Source: Metabacillus fastidiosus NBRC 101226
GTDB lineage: Bacteria; Bacillota; Bacilli; Bacillales; Bacillaceae
Assembly (NCBI RefSeq): GCF_001591625.1
Contig: NZ_BCVG01000007.1
Span: 1-64,000, forward strand
Length of the DNA stretch: 64,000 nt
Direction: 5' to 3'
Numbering within the stretch: the first letter of the stretch is position 1; the number at the start of each line of letters is the position of its first letter. Under the pieces are notes generated by a model. It was not told the DNA's origin. It ran no database searches and saw only the letters and a list, made by a program, of their open reading frames with translations. A program made the position numbers and the translations under genes. Shown here piece by piece: positions 54,454 through 63,361 of the stretch.

Positions 54454-55188
54454 CTATAGACGGCAAACATGATTTGGACAGCCTTCGCAATGACACAAAT
54501 TCCTTAACTTATCTATATTTAAAATAATGAGAAAGCCCTTTTCATCTCTTATAACGGACTCCCTCTTTAATTGATTAAGCATTCGATTAACAGTTTCCCT
54601 CGTTGCCCCGATGAGATCAGCAATTTCCCCATTTGTGAATTTTTTTGTAATATAAATGGCTTCTTCATCTTTTCTTCCATACATATTTGCTATTCGTATA
54701 AGTGTTGATGCAAGTGCTCCGCTTTTCCCAAAAAACAATAAATCGCGAAGTTTGGTTTCGGTAAGCTGGCGCATATATGCTAACCACTTCATAAATTCAA
54801 AAGAAATCTTTCGATCTTGCCAAAGAAGTATATCTAAATCTCTTTGAAAAATAACCCCTACTCTGCAGTCTGTCAATGCCTTTGCACTAAAACTGTTTTT
54901 TTTTCCTTCTATATATCCATATTCACCAAATAGATCAAATCTATTAAACTGAAAAAATGAAATAATTTTCCCGTCAGTCATTACCTTTGAAATATTTACT
55001 TTCCCTTCGTATAAAAAATAAAGCTTATCAGCTTTATCTCCTTCTTCGAAAATAAAACAGCTTCTTTTTACTTTTTTCTCATACATTATATTTTTAAAAT
55101 TTTTTATACTTTCTTCAGAGAATATGTACGAATTATATAACATTCCATCAACTATTTTAGTTAGATCATCTGTCACATTATTGTCCAT
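54454..55188 (-). CDS. fnr: Fnr-type oxygen-sensing transcription regulator
   Basis: Crp/Fnr-family activator of 244 residues. The cNMP-binding-like beta-roll covers about 25-150 and the winged HTH about 165-225 (GEIADLIGATRETVNRMLNQL, recognition helix with Glu and Arg). The C-terminus CHCEGCPNHVC gives a CX2CX4C pattern with the same spacing as the three cluster-binding cysteines of B. subtilis Fnr (C227, C230, C235), unlike the N-terminal cluster of E. coli FNR. A GTG four codons inside the frame (55176) has a better placed AAGGATGG site and may be the real start. Confidence 0.88.
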   Translation of the reverse strand: MDNNVTDDLTKIVDGMLYNSYIFSEESIKNFKNIMYEKKVKRSCFIFEEGDKADKLYFLYEGKVNISKVMTDGKIISFFQFNRFDLFGEYGYIEGKKNSFSAKALTDCRVGVIFQRDLDILLWQDRKISFEFMKWLAYMRQLTETKLRDLLFFGKSGALASTLIRIANMYGRKDEEAIYITKKFTNGEIADLIGATRETVNRMLNQLKRESVIRDEKGFLIILNIDKLRNLCHCEGCPNHVCRL

Positions 55189-55482
55189 CCTTAAAATATG
55201 TCTTCTCCACTAGCTATTTATAATAAAAATAGCTTTTTTTCCAAATTATCTTTAATAATCCAAAAGAACTATTTATAAAATATATTAACATATTTTCGAC
55301 ATAATTCCACAACTTTTACCTTTTTTTATTTTATCCCATATTTAACAGGCTTTGAGAGTTAAATTATGAATAATTCATAACTCTTCCATTAAAATAGTGG
55401 AAATAAAAAATGAAACTTTCTTTTATCTAGAACGTATTAACTATATAATAAATATTAGAAAGATATCTAGGAGGGTTTTCAA

Positions 55483-55920
55483 ATGTTTAAAAAATTAATC
55501 GGTGCAGCAATTGTACTATCATTGGCCTTTACACCAGTCGGCGATTTCGTTTTCAAACAAGACCCGATTGAAGTTAGTGCGAAAGGGTATAAATCAGGGA
55601 AAAGATCGTTTAAATCAAATAATAATACGAACTCCCCTCAGTTAAAAAAAGATCAGCAAAAGAAACAGGAAACAAACTCGCTTAATAAAAATACGACGAA
55701 ACAAACAAATAAAGGCGGACTTATGAAAGGCTTAATGCTTGGGGGTCTTGCAGGATTATTATTCGGCGGTTTATTAAGCGGAATGGGTATGCTCGGTTCT
55801 ATTCTCGGCTTACTTGTTAATATAGCAGCGATCATTTTCCTAATCGTTATCATTAGAAAAGTATTCACAATGTTAAAGCGGAAACGAAAAGACGAGGATT
55901 ATAATACATGGAAAAAATAA
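55483..55920 (+). CDS. Exported/membrane protein with Tim44-like N-terminus
   Basis: A 145-residue protein with an N-terminal signal sequence (MFKKLIGAAIVLSLAF), a disordered Asn/Lys/Thr-rich stretch (about 30-80), then a glycine-rich hydrophobic segment (about 83-120, MLGGLAGLLFGGLLSGMGML) and a basic tail. Similar Bacillus proteins are annotated as Tim44-like, without proven function. It ends inside the yxcD start (overlap of 13 bp), so the two are co-translated. Confidence 0.6.
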   Translation: MFKKLIGAAIVLSLAFTPVGDFVFKQDPIEVSAKGYKSGKRSFKSNNNTNSPQLKKDQQKKQETNSLNKNTTKQTNKGGLMKGLMLGGLAGLLFGGLLSGMGMLGSILGLLVNIAAIIFLIVIIRKVFTMLKRKRKDEDYNTWKK

Positions 55921-56198
55921 CTCTTTCGGAACAGGACATTATTAATGCTCTTTGTCTGCATACTGCATTTAAAAGACAAATAACTCCGCAGGAAGTTGAA
56001 ATTGAATTAATGTATGATGATGACTATGGCTTCTCAGCTGAATCATATGTGAACGACCGAAAACAAGTGCTTATTACTGCAAATATAATAGAAGCAATTC
56101 GCTTTTTCCTCGATGCAGAAATGAACATCGATCCGTTTTCTGCACGGATTGAATTAGTTCTCGATGATGAAGAGGGAATTATCGCTTATATAGGGTAA
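55908..56198 (+). CDS. yxcD: YxcD-family protein (DUF2653)
   Basis: A 96-residue cytoplasmic protein with the DUF2653 pattern: TLSEQDIINALCLHTA at the start, EVEIELMYDDDYGFSAE, and ITANIIEAIRFFLDAE in the middle. The function is unknown. It overlaps the Tim44-like gene, and this pairing also occurs in other Bacillus genomes as far as I recall. It is followed by a strong terminator. Confidence 0.75.
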   Translation: MEKITLSEQDIINALCLHTAFKRQITPQEVEIELMYDDDYGFSAESYVNDRKQVLITANIIEAIRFFLDAEMNIDPFSARIELVLDDEEGIIAYIG

Positions 56199-56208
56199 AT
56201 AAAATAAG

Positions 56209-56257
56209 GAAAGGATAGAGAAAGCAGCTTTTTCATAAGCTTTCTCTATCCTTTTTA
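56209..56257 (+). terminator. yxcD terminator
   Basis: Arms AAAGGATAGAGAAAGC and GCTTTCTCTATCCTTT, perfect, 13-base loop, T run. Confidence 0.92.
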
Positions 56258-56367
56258 GTTTGTCGTACATTTACGTGTAAGAGAGGCAGACCTCAGTTGC
56301 TCCTCCTATTACAACAACAATTATCGAAACAATAATCCACTTTTTCAATTTCCATTCTCCCTTTCTA

Positions 56368-56553
56368 TCACTGAGTTTGATTTTGCTGAATTTGTCCATC
56401 GGCTCGTATCATCTGTCCATTGCCTCCCGGTCCCATTTCAGAGAAACCAGGGCATGCATTTTGCTTATAAGCCAAGTAGCCAACTCCTGCCGCCGTACAT
56501 ATACCAATAACTAAATTTATAATAAGTAATACCTTAATTAAGCTTTGTTTCAT
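56368..56553 (-). CDS. Small membrane protein, function unknown
   Basis: A 61-residue protein with one N-terminal helix (about residues 7-28, VLLIINLVIGICTAAGVGYLA split) and a Gly/Gln/Asn-rich outer tail containing a single Cys (KQNACPG). A GGAGGAG site is near the ATG. An adjacent 25-codon frame (56270-56345, minus) has a TTG start and reads as a hydrophobic helix; it could be a remnant of a longer membrane protein. No family recognised. Confidence 0.45.
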   Translation of the reverse strand: MKQSLIKVLLIINLVIGICTAAGVGYLAYKQNACPGFSEMGPGGNGQMIRADGQIQQNQTQ

Positions 56554-56624
56554 TCTCCTCCTCCTTGTTTTCTTTGAATAAGCTCATTATGAATTCCCTC
56601 CTTAACTTTTCCTTAAGAAAAATA

Positions 56625-56663
56625 AAAAAAGATGTACACTCAACATTTGAATGTACACCTTTT
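56625..56663. terminator. Terminator of the CDF gene
   Basis: Arms AGGTGTACATTCAAA and the complementary TGAGTGTACATCT (with mismatches), followed by seven T on the minus strand. Confidence 0.8.
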
Positions 56664-57528
56664 AATGTGGTTCCACATGAACATGAACATCATATACATC
56701 ATGGGTTTTTCTTAATGCCTTTTCTACATCACAAGAAATCTCATGAGCTTCTTGGATACCTAACTTCGAATTGACGAGAATAATAATATCAACAACTGTA
56801 TTATTCCCATAGTTTCTTGCCTTAATATCTTTAATACCTTTTACACCATATACTTCCTCTATTGTTCCTCTATACAATTCCAGCTTCTCTTCATCAAATC
56901 CGTCCGTTAAATGATGAGATGTTTCGGAAAAAATACCCCATGCTGTTTTACAAATAATAATACCGACAACAAATGCAGCAAGCGGATCAAGCCACGGTAG
57001 ATGAAACTGAGCACCGACAATTCCAATAATTGTTCCTATACTGACCCATGCGTCGGAAAGATTATCTTTTGCTGCTGCCATAACAGATTGACTATTAATT
57101 TTTTTTGCTAACTTTCGATTGTAAAGATACACAAAGTACATGACAACTGCGCCAAATGCGGCTGTCCATGCAGCAATTAAATCCGGTGCTTCTAACGATG
57201 GAGTAAAGATTGAAATTGCAGCTTGATATAGAACTTGAAGACCGACAACCATCATAATAAAGGAAGCAACCATAGAAGCAATATTCTCTGACTTCCAATG
57301 TCCGTAACGATGATTATGATCAGGTGGTCTTTGAGAAATTCTAAGTCCAATTAATACAGCTATAGATGCAAAAATATCTGTCGTATTATTTAAACCATCG
57401 GCACGCAGCGCCTCTGAATGAAATAGAAAACCGATAATCAATTTAAGAGCTGCCAAACAAAGATATGCAGCAATACTGATAATGGCTCCTCTTTCCCCCA
57501 ATTTTAAATCTTTATATTTTTCCTCCAT
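56662..57528 (-). CDS. Cation diffusion facilitator metal exporter (CDF)
   Basis: A 288-residue exporter with six helices (residues 1-205) and a C-terminal ferredoxin-like domain (about 210-288). The transport-site residues are ADGLNNTTD in helix 2 (N-xxx-D pattern) and AAKDNLSDAW in helix 5 (D-xxx-D). The lack of the H-xxx-D zinc site suggests manganese or iron, as in the MneP/MntE group; this is inference. The N-terminus is short, and a His-rich loop is absent. It has its own terminator at 56625. Confidence 0.88.
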   Translation of the reverse strand: MEEKYKDLKLGERGAIISIAAYLCLAALKLIIGFLFHSEALRADGLNNTTDIFASIAVLIGLRISQRPPDHNHRYGHWKSENIASMVASFIMMVVGLQVLYQAAISIFTPSLEAPDLIAAWTAAFGAVVMYFVYLYNRKLAKKINSQSVMAAAKDNLSDAWVSIGTIIGIVGAQFHLPWLDPLAAFVVGIIICKTAWGIFSETSHHLTDGFDEEKLELYRGTIEEVYGVKGIKDIKARNYGNNTVVDIIILVNSKLGIQEAHEISCDVEKALRKTHDVYDVHVHVEPH

Positions 57529-57781
57529 CTTTCTTCCTCCACTTCCTACTTTAACAATATTTTAACAATGTAGAATCGTGTGGGTCTATAGCAACGTTTT
57601 TTAATGAACCTATAAAAATAAAGACATTCAAACACTGTTTCCTATGACCAAAATCCACTTTTCTTCTATTTTTTGGACTATTTAATACTATTTCCTTTTT
57701 TAAAACAGCTAAACCCTTCTATTCAAAATTTAAACATGATATAAAGTATTTATAGGAAATTGGGAGATGGGGGATAACAAC

Positions 57782-57943
57782 ATGGAAAAAAGCAAAATTG
57801 CTTTAATTATTGGAGTAGCATTATTAGTAGCAGGAATGTTTCTAACCCAATGGGCTAGTACGTCAGTTGGAACATACGTTACCATTTTTGGCTTTATTGT
57901 CAGTGTTATTAGTGTTTTCTTTTTCATTAGAGAAAATAAATAA
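57782..57943 (+). CDS. Small two-helix membrane protein
   Basis: A 53-residue protein, MEKSKIALIIGVALLVAGM at the start, with two helices (about residues 6-21 and 30-49) and a short tail RENK. The ATG is behind GGGGGATAAC. It ends in a terminator. No family is recognised. Confidence 0.6.
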   Translation: MEKSKIALIIGVALLVAGMFLTQWASTSVGTYVTIFGFIVSVISVFFFIRENK

Positions 57944-57945
57944 AG

Positions 57946-57964
57946 GAGCTGCTTTAAGCAGCTC
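57946..57964. terminator. Terminator between the small membrane protein and rhodanese genes
   Basis: The stem GAGCTGC-TTTAA-GCAGCTC is followed by a short pyrimidine tract. It is convergent, so it may serve both genes. Confidence 0.65.
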
Positions 57965-57970
57965 TCTCAT

Positions 57971-58363
57971 TTATGATATTTTCTCCATTTTACCTTCCCA
58001 CCAGACGATCCCGCCTCGCAGCTGTGCAATATTAGAAAATCCCTTTCCTTTTAAAATACGGCCCGCATGGCGGCTCCGCATCCCATTGCGGCAATAAATT
58101 AAAATTTCTTTATCACGTGGAATTTCCTTCACATGCCTTCTTAACTGTGATAAAGGGAAGTTTACTGCATTTGGAATATGCCCTTGACGATATTCGGCTG
58201 GTCTGCGAACATCAATTAGTACAAGATTTTTATTTTCCTTTATTCTTTGTTTCAAATCATCACTGCTTAAATTTTTTAAACCTTTAACAGGTAGTATTTG
58301 TCTCAAAATAAATAGGACAATAAGTATATAAATAACTGTGGAAATAATCCTTACTACGTCCAA
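57971..58363 (-). CDS. Membrane-anchored rhodanese-like protein
   Basis: A 130-residue protein with an N-terminal membrane helix (about residues 5-25) and a rhodanese domain (about 38-128) with RPAEYRQGHIPNA and the active-site loop CRNGMRSR. The catalytic Cys is present, so sulfur transfer is possible. The TTG at 58363 was chosen because GGAGGG lies 7 bases upstream; the ATG five codons earlier overlaps that site. Confidence 0.83.
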   Translation of the reverse strand: MDVVRIISTVIYILIVLFILRQILPVKGLKNLSSDDLKQRIKENKNLVLIDVRRPAEYRQGHIPNAVNFPLSQLRRHVKEIPRDKEILIYCRNGMRSRHAGRILKGKGFSNIAQLRGGIVWWEGKMEKIS

Positions 58364-58468
58364 CAACTTTCCCTCCATTGATCTGTATTAGCCGCTTTCT
58401 ATTATTTTTCATCTACTATTATACAGATAACGTTTACAATTTAACAGTTAATCGAACAATCAGCAGCC

Positions 58469-59263
58469 TTATACTAAACGGCTTATTATGTGTGCAAACT
58501 GCTCACTTATTACATCTCTATTTTTTATAACATCATCATTTAATAATGTTATCTTCTCATGATGTTCTTCTACATCCAGTTCTTCTTTTATAGAATCAAT
58601 AACTCCCTTCGCCTTTTTCTCCGCTTCAAAATAAACAACTGTCTCTGCCTTCTCTTGCAACATATATACATCTAAATTATTAAGACTTCCTGAATATTTC
58701 TCACAAGAAGGGAAGAATTTAAATCTCTGAACATAAGGATGATCTGTTTTAAAATGATTCGGTGCACTAATATTTTTCATGTTTCTTCTTTTAAAACCTA
58801 TTCCTTCGATTAGTTCAATAATCGTTTCATATACAGCTGATGGATCAATTGAGATCGGATCGTAATCTCTCGAATGAAGAGCATACCGAATATCTAAATC
58901 TGTATCAATCCAAACTCTAGGGATATTTTTTAATGTATCCGGATCTTTTATTGTCATCGGTGTATGGAAAGGAATTTGAAATGAAAAAGGAAGCTCTTTT
59001 ACTTCTTCTTTTTCAATAATAAACTGCTCGTCCACTTTATATGTATAAATAATGCAATTAATTGGATGATCTGTTTCATCATACACGTATCTGGTCATTA
59101 AATGTAGTTTAATCCCCTCAATTTCTTGATCCGTCTGACCACCACTTATTTGAATAATCCCTTGAATATCTCCGCCTTGTATCACTCTGCTGCTGCTTAT
59201 CTTTGTATCAACCTTTGCTGTTCCAATTCCAATACTTGCGATTACTTTATTAAAAAAAGACAT
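58469..59263 (-). CDS. spo0M: Sporulation control protein Spo0M
   Basis: A 264-residue soluble protein with an arrestin-like fold, MSFFNKVIASIGIGTAKVDT at the start. In B. subtilis Spo0M influences stage 0 of sporulation and cell division; the mechanism is unknown. The N-terminal beta-sandwich with GIKLHLMTRYVY and LPFSFQIPFHTP is conserved. The length is close to the 258 of B. subtilis Spo0M. RBS AAGGTGG. Confidence 0.9.
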   Translation of the reverse strand: MSFFNKVIASIGIGTAKVDTKISSSRVIQGGDIQGIIQISGGQTDQEIEGIKLHLMTRYVYDETDHPINCIIYTYKVDEQFIIEKEEVKELPFSFQIPFHTPMTIKDPDTLKNIPRVWIDTDLDIRYALHSRDYDPISIDPSAVYETIIELIEGIGFKRRNMKNISAPNHFKTDHPYVQRFKFFPSCEKYSGSLNNLDVYMLQEKAETVVYFEAEKKAKGVIDSIKEELDVEEHHEKITLLNDDVIKNRDVISEQFAHIISRLV

Positions 59264-59415
59264 AAATCAACCACCTTTTCAAGAAAATAGGGCTTTCTCA
59301 GATACCAGCTCCCTCTATCCAAAGTATATAGCATTTTATTTCATCAAAACACTATATATTTTAAGAGCCGGTACCTTATGAATAGCCCTATCTTTTTCTA
59401 TAATAGATTATCAAA

Positions 59416-59568
59416 TTATAACCAAGCTGCCCCAACGATAATTAATAGAATAAATAAAACAACTATTAATGCAAATCCTCTTCCTGCTCCATAACAACCG
59501 CCGCCATATCCATATCCACCACAACCGTAGCCGCCGTAGCCACCATATCCACCATATCCAAAGCCCAT
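59416..59568 (-). CDS. YjcZ-family sporulation protein
   Basis: A 50-residue protein. The N-terminal half is a Gly/Tyr repeat ([17 protein letters not shown]), with a hydrophobic C-terminal helix [19 protein letters not shown]. This is the YjcZ/YjcZ-like sporulation signature. The start ATG is behind GGAGGGA. A relic of a second copy lies just upstream at 59589-59672. Confidence 0.88.
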   Translation of the reverse strand: MGFGYGGYGGYGGYGCGGYGYGGGCYGAGRGFALIVVLFILLIIVGAAWL

Positions 59569-59588
59569 TAATAAATCCCTCCTATTTG

Positions 59589-59672
59589 TTAGTAACCAAC
59601 GAAAGCAGTTCCTATAATAAGCAAAATAAATAACACAATTATTAACACAAATCCTAAAACTGTGCAGTTACC
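59589..59672 (-). pseudogene. Relic of a second YjcZ-type gene
   Basis: The frame reads [19 protein letters not shown] then IGTAFVGY, which is the C-terminal helix of a YjcZ protein. A TGA lies directly upstream of the Gly codon, and no start codon with a ribosome site is present. The Gly/Tyr-rich N-terminus is missing. Confidence 0.7.
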
Positions 59673-59844
59673 TCAATATCTCTCCTTCGTTGTACTACTA
59701 CAATATGTAACAACTGCCCTATTTGTTAGGGCGAATGACCTAATCCCAGTGAAAACATATGACAATTGTTTAAAAATTTGTTAAATAAATATAGAAAATT
59801 ATCATTGAAATATTGTTATGATAGAGAAATTAGGAGGTGAAAAA

Positions 59845-60363
59845 TTGAGTAAAAAGATTTTTATTATTTTATTAATTCTATTGTCATTTCCCACAATCGT
59901 TTCCGCACATACGACAGTTTCCCATTCTACACCAGCGGAAGGAGAAGTAATAAGAAATAATTTACTTGAGGTAACTGTTAATTTCACAGAAGAAATTGAA
60001 AAAATAAGCACAATTGAACTTCTGAGTAAAAATAACGAGATACCTTTTAAGCGAGTAACTGTAGAAGATAATAAATTAATTGGTCAATTAGAAAAACCGC
60101 TGGAAAACGGTTCATACAGAATAAGCTGGAATATTATCGCACAGGATGGACACCCGCTTACTGGTGAAATTCCATTCACTGTTGAGAAAGAGAAAGAAGA
60201 AAAGGAAAAAAAAGAGGAAACAAATACAGTAGTAGTAAACGAAAATGTAACTCCTGAAAATATTGCTAACGATTCAACAAACATAGTTATCACTGTTGTT
60301 ATCACTATTCTCATTGCTATTATTTTATTTGGCTTTATTATTCTTGGTCGAAAAAGAGGGTAA
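59845..60363 (+). CDS. CopC-domain copper-binding protein with membrane anchor
   Basis: A 172-residue extracytoplasmic copper-binding protein. The signal peptide is residues 1-20, cleaved before HTTVSHSTP so that the mature protein begins with His, the CopC Cu(II) ligand. A second ligand set is in QDGHPLTGEIPF. A Glu/Lys-rich spacer (about 118-130) and a C-terminal membrane helix (about 148-168) follow. The start is the TTG at 59845, behind AGGAGGTG. The CopD-like gene follows 3 bp downstream. Confidence 0.86.
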   Translation: MSKKIFIILLILLSFPTIVSAHTTVSHSTPAEGEVIRNNLLEVTVNFTEEIEKISTIELLSKNNEIPFKRVTVEDNKLIGQLEKPLENGSYRISWNIIAQDGHPLTGEIPFTVEKEKEEKEKKEETNTVVVNENVTPENIANDSTNIVITVVITILIAIILFGFIILGRKRG

Positions 60364-60366
60364 CCA

Positions 60367-61434
60367 ATGAATCAAATTATTCCAATTAGTGAGTTTTTTA
60401 CATATGTACTATTTTCATTTTTAGTTGGTCATATTATCTTAGAATTTATCCCAGAACATAAGAAGCCCAAAATAATCATTCCGAAATACCAGCTCCTGCT
60501 CGCTATTTTAGGAATTATTATTTTCACTTTTTTCCCTGTCTTGCATGTTATCTTATTCTTTTCTAGATATGATGATTTTTTTATCTCGCTTGTAACGACG
60601 ATCACACAATTTGAAACTGGGAATGCTTGGCTTTTCGGAAGCTTTATTGCTGTTTTTTTATGGATGACAATTTATATAGAAGGCTCCAAATACTTAAAAG
60701 CTTTTTTCCTATTGTTAATGATTATAGCAATTGGATATGCAAGCCATGGTGCTTCCTTATCACCACTGCTTGGACTTTTCTCCCATTCTGTTCATTTTTT
60801 ATTTATAACGAGCTGGGTTGGAATTTTACTGCATATTGCTTGGAATTCAAGAGGGGAAATAAATTTCAAGCCATTTCTACAATGGTTCACACCATTCGCA
60901 GTTATTTCCATTATTATTACTTTCTTAACTGGATTTCTGTTAATGGGATTAGTCATTAAGCCGACAGATTATACAAATTCATGGGCTCTTCCATATGGAC
61001 AAATGATTCTGCTAAAACATTTAAGTATCATTCCTGTCATTTTTTTCGCCTTTATAAATGGAATTTTAGCAAGAAAAACAATTAAAAATCCAATCAGCTG
61101 GCTGCAGGCAGAAACAATTATTTTATTATTAGTATTCTTTTTCACTGGTGTGATGGGCACTCTTGCTCCGCCTCATCTCGTCAATGCAACTGTATTACAA
61201 AATGGTGCATCAGCATGGTTTGAAAGTTTAATCAGTCAAACAGTTAATCCCCCATTCACTGTTCAGATTGATCTAAGCTTACAAGGTGTTATTTTTGGAG
61301 TGCTGGCCTTGTTATTCTTATTATTAATTATAGGAAGCTTTATAAGAAAGGCATCTGCCTGGCTCGCGCTTCTATTCGGCTTTTCTTTTATTATTGCTAT
61401 GTATTTTTGTCTTATGCTTAATATTACTGTTTAA
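60367..61434 (+). CDS. CopD-family copper-uptake membrane protein
   Basis: A 355-residue polytopic protein (about eight helices), with conserved HGASLSPL, LKHLSIIP and a helix-rich core of the CopD/PcoD family. It pairs with the CopC gene immediately upstream. In B. subtilis the two domains are fused in YcnJ, which takes up copper under limitation. Here they are separate genes. A copper-import role is inferred by analogy. Confidence 0.84.
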   Translation: MNQIIPISEFFTYVLFSFLVGHIILEFIPEHKKPKIIIPKYQLLLAILGIIIFTFFPVLHVILFFSRYDDFFISLVTTITQFETGNAWLFGSFIAVFLWMTIYIEGSKYLKAFFLLLMIIAIGYASHGASLSPLLGLFSHSVHFLFITSWVGILLHIAWNSRGEINFKPFLQWFTPFAVISIIITFLTGFLLMGLVIKPTDYTNSWALPYGQMILLKHLSIIPVIFFAFINGILARKTIKNPISWLQAETIILLLVFFFTGVMGTLAPPHLVNATVLQNGASAWFESLISQTVNPPFTVQIDLSLQGVIFGVLALLFLLLIIGSFIRKASAWLALLFGFSFIIAMYFCLMLNITV

Positions 61435-61436
61435 AA

Positions 61437-61463
61437 GGAGAGTGCTTTCTAACTCTCTCCTCC
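61437..61463. terminator. Convergent terminator copD / next gene
   Basis: Arms AGGAGAGAGT/ACTCTCTCC with pyrimidine tail; overlaps the stop region of the minus-strand gene. Confidence 0.75.
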
Positions 61464-61859
61464 TCTTTGTTCGAGAATATCCTGAATGATCTCCATATGT
61501 ACAGCAGCCCATGATTTTTCATGAAAATGAAGCACAACACTAATTGTTAAAATAGATATATATATGACAACGAAAAATACCCAGAGAAAACTTCCTTCTT
61601 TAAAAAGAAATGATTGAATTTGATTGGAGAATAATAATAGAAGCCAAGGTCCCGATGTTATAAGAATAGGAATAATTCCCGAACCATTTTTCTCTTTAGT
61701 CATTCGATAATAGATTTTCTGCAATATACTGCTTTCTATTCCAGAATAAAATGCTTCAATCTCCGCAATCTCAACTAGATACTTATTTTCTGCCAAATTA
61801 TAATTTGCTTTTCTCAGCTGCCTATATAGTTTATGTGCATCCCCACGAAATGAAAACAA
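61449..61859 (-). CDS. Two-helix membrane protein, function unknown
   Basis: A 136-residue protein. The N-terminal half is charged and helical (HKLYRQLRKANYNLAENK). Two membrane helices lie at about residues 65-85 and 93-113, with a short C-terminal amphipathic tail (EIIQDILEQRG). Translation starts at a TTG with a well placed AAGGAGGA site. No family recognised. Confidence 0.55.
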   Translation of the reverse strand: MFSFRGDAHKLYRQLRKANYNLAENKYLVEIAEIEAFYSGIESSILQKIYYRMTKEKNGSGIIPILITSGPWLLLLFSNQIQSFLFKEGSFLWVFFVVIYISILTISVVLHFHEKSWAAVHMEIIQDILEQRGGES

Positions 61860-62048
61860 ATGAAACGATCCTCCTTCTTCTTTTCACCCAATAGTTTATC
61901 CACATTATGTGAAATTATTTCCATTGAAAATAAGACGATAAACAGCTATTTTTTTACCTTTAGATGGAAGATTTGATTGGAGAATACCTGTAGCAAGATT
62001 TCTTACCTCGCTGTTTGTTATATCACTTTTAATTAATTAAAAACAGAA

Positions 62049-62071
62049 AAGACCAGCTCACTCGCTGGTCT
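62049..62071 (-). terminator. proBA terminator
   Basis: Minus-strand hairpin AGACCAGCGAGTGAGCTGGTCT followed by TTTCTGTTTTT, just after the proA stop. Confidence 0.9.
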
Positions 62072-62077
62072 GCCCTT

Positions 62078-63340
62078 CTATCTTATTTGTCCATTCCCAC
62101 TCATTAAATGCTTCACTGTCGTGAGAGCTTGCAGTCCCATTGGACCTCGGGCATGTAGTTTTTGTGTAGAAATTCCAATTTCAGCACCAAAACCGAGAGC
62201 TCCTCCATCTGTGAATCGTGTGGATGCATTATGATATAGAGAGGATGCATCAACCTCGCGCATAAATTTGAGCGCTGTTTCCTTATCTTCGGTGACTATC
62301 GCTTCTGAATGCTTTGTTCCATATTTCTCAATATGAGCAATGGCCTCATCAACAGAGGAGACTGTTTTCACTGCTATTTCTAAGCTTAAATATTCATTTG
62401 CCCAATCATCTTCTTCAGCCTCTATTGCCTCGGGAATGGAAGAAACTACAATAGTATCTCCATGCACTTTAATACTATATTTATTAAATAACTTTATTAA
62501 TATATGAAGATTTTTTCTAAACCAATCTTCATGAATAATTACCGTTTCGACTGTGTTACAAACGGCTGGACGGTCAGTTTTTGCGTTAACAAGAATGTTA
62601 ACTGCTTTTTCAACATCTGCTTTCGCATCAATATAGAGATGGCAATTCCCAACACCCGTTTCTAAAACTGGGACTGTTGCATTATTGACGACGGCATTAA
62701 TTAATGACGCACCACCTCTTGGAATTAAAACATCGATATAATCTTTCAACGTAAATAATTCCTTTGTCGCTTCTCTATCTGTACTGGAAATAAATTGTAC
62801 AGCATTTGCGGGAATTTTCGTTTTGTTTAATGCATGGTGAATAACTTCCACAATCGACTTATTTGATGTTAAAGCAGATGATCCGCCTTTTAAAATGATC
62901 GCATTGCCTGATTTTAAAGCAAGACCTGTTGCATCGACAGTAACATTTGGACGTGCTTCATAAATCATTCCAATAACACCTAATGGAACAGTTATTTTTT
63001 GTACTTCAAGACCATTTTCAAGTGTCCAGCTTGACAGAATATGGCCGATTGGATCTTCAAGCTTTGCTACTTGCCTTAATCCTTCTGCAAAATCATATAC
63101 TCTTTCTTTTGATAAAGCGAGTCGGTCCATGAACGCTGCTTCATAGCCTTTTTCACGGCCAACTTGTAAATCTTGTTCATTTTCCCTCAATATTGTCTCA
63201 TACTCTGCCTCTAATTGATCAGCAATTAGAAGCAATGCTTCATTTTTTTCTTCTGTTGATAAAAGGCCAACTGTTTTTGCCGCTTTTTTTGCTAAAATTG
63301 CTTGATTTTTAACCGTCGATTTATGCTCTGTTAAAGACAT
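62078..63340 (-). CDS. proA: Glutamate-5-semialdehyde dehydrogenase
   Basis: Second enzyme of proline synthesis, reducing glutamyl-5-phosphate to the semialdehyde with NADPH. It has 420 residues, aldehyde-dehydrogenase fold. The catalytic Cys lies in KTDRPAVCNTVETV. Conserved segments include IYEARPNVT and LIPRGGASLI. A GAGGAGGAA site precedes the ATG, 21 bp after the proB stop, so proBA is an operon. Confidence 0.96.
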   Translation of the reverse strand: MSLTEHKSTVKNQAILAKKAAKTVGLLSTEEKNEALLLIADQLEAEYETILRENEQDLQVGREKGYEAAFMDRLALSKERVYDFAEGLRQVAKLEDPIGHILSSWTLENGLEVQKITVPLGVIGMIYEARPNVTVDATGLALKSGNAIILKGGSSALTSNKSIVEVIHHALNKTKIPANAVQFISSTDREATKELFTLKDYIDVLIPRGGASLINAVVNNATVPVLETGVGNCHLYIDAKADVEKAVNILVNAKTDRPAVCNTVETVIIHEDWFRKNLHILIKLFNKYSIKVHGDTIVVSSIPEAIEAEEDDWANEYLSLEIAVKTVSSVDEAIAHIEKYGTKHSEAIVTEDKETALKFMREVDASSLYHNASTRFTDGGALGFGAEIGISTQKLHARGPMGLQALTTVKHLMSGNGQIR

Positions 63341-63361
63341 GTCATTCCTCCTCGTAATCTT

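Noticed and set aside
56270-56345. 25-codon hydrophobic frame on the minus strand
   Set aside because: A TTG start and AGGGAGA site exist, but the product is tiny with no recognisable family; mentioned only as a possible remnant.
59290-59395. Inverted repeat AATAGGGCT / AGCCCTATC upstream of spo0M
   Set aside because: The arms are about 90 bases apart, and neither arm is followed by a clear T run in a useful direction.
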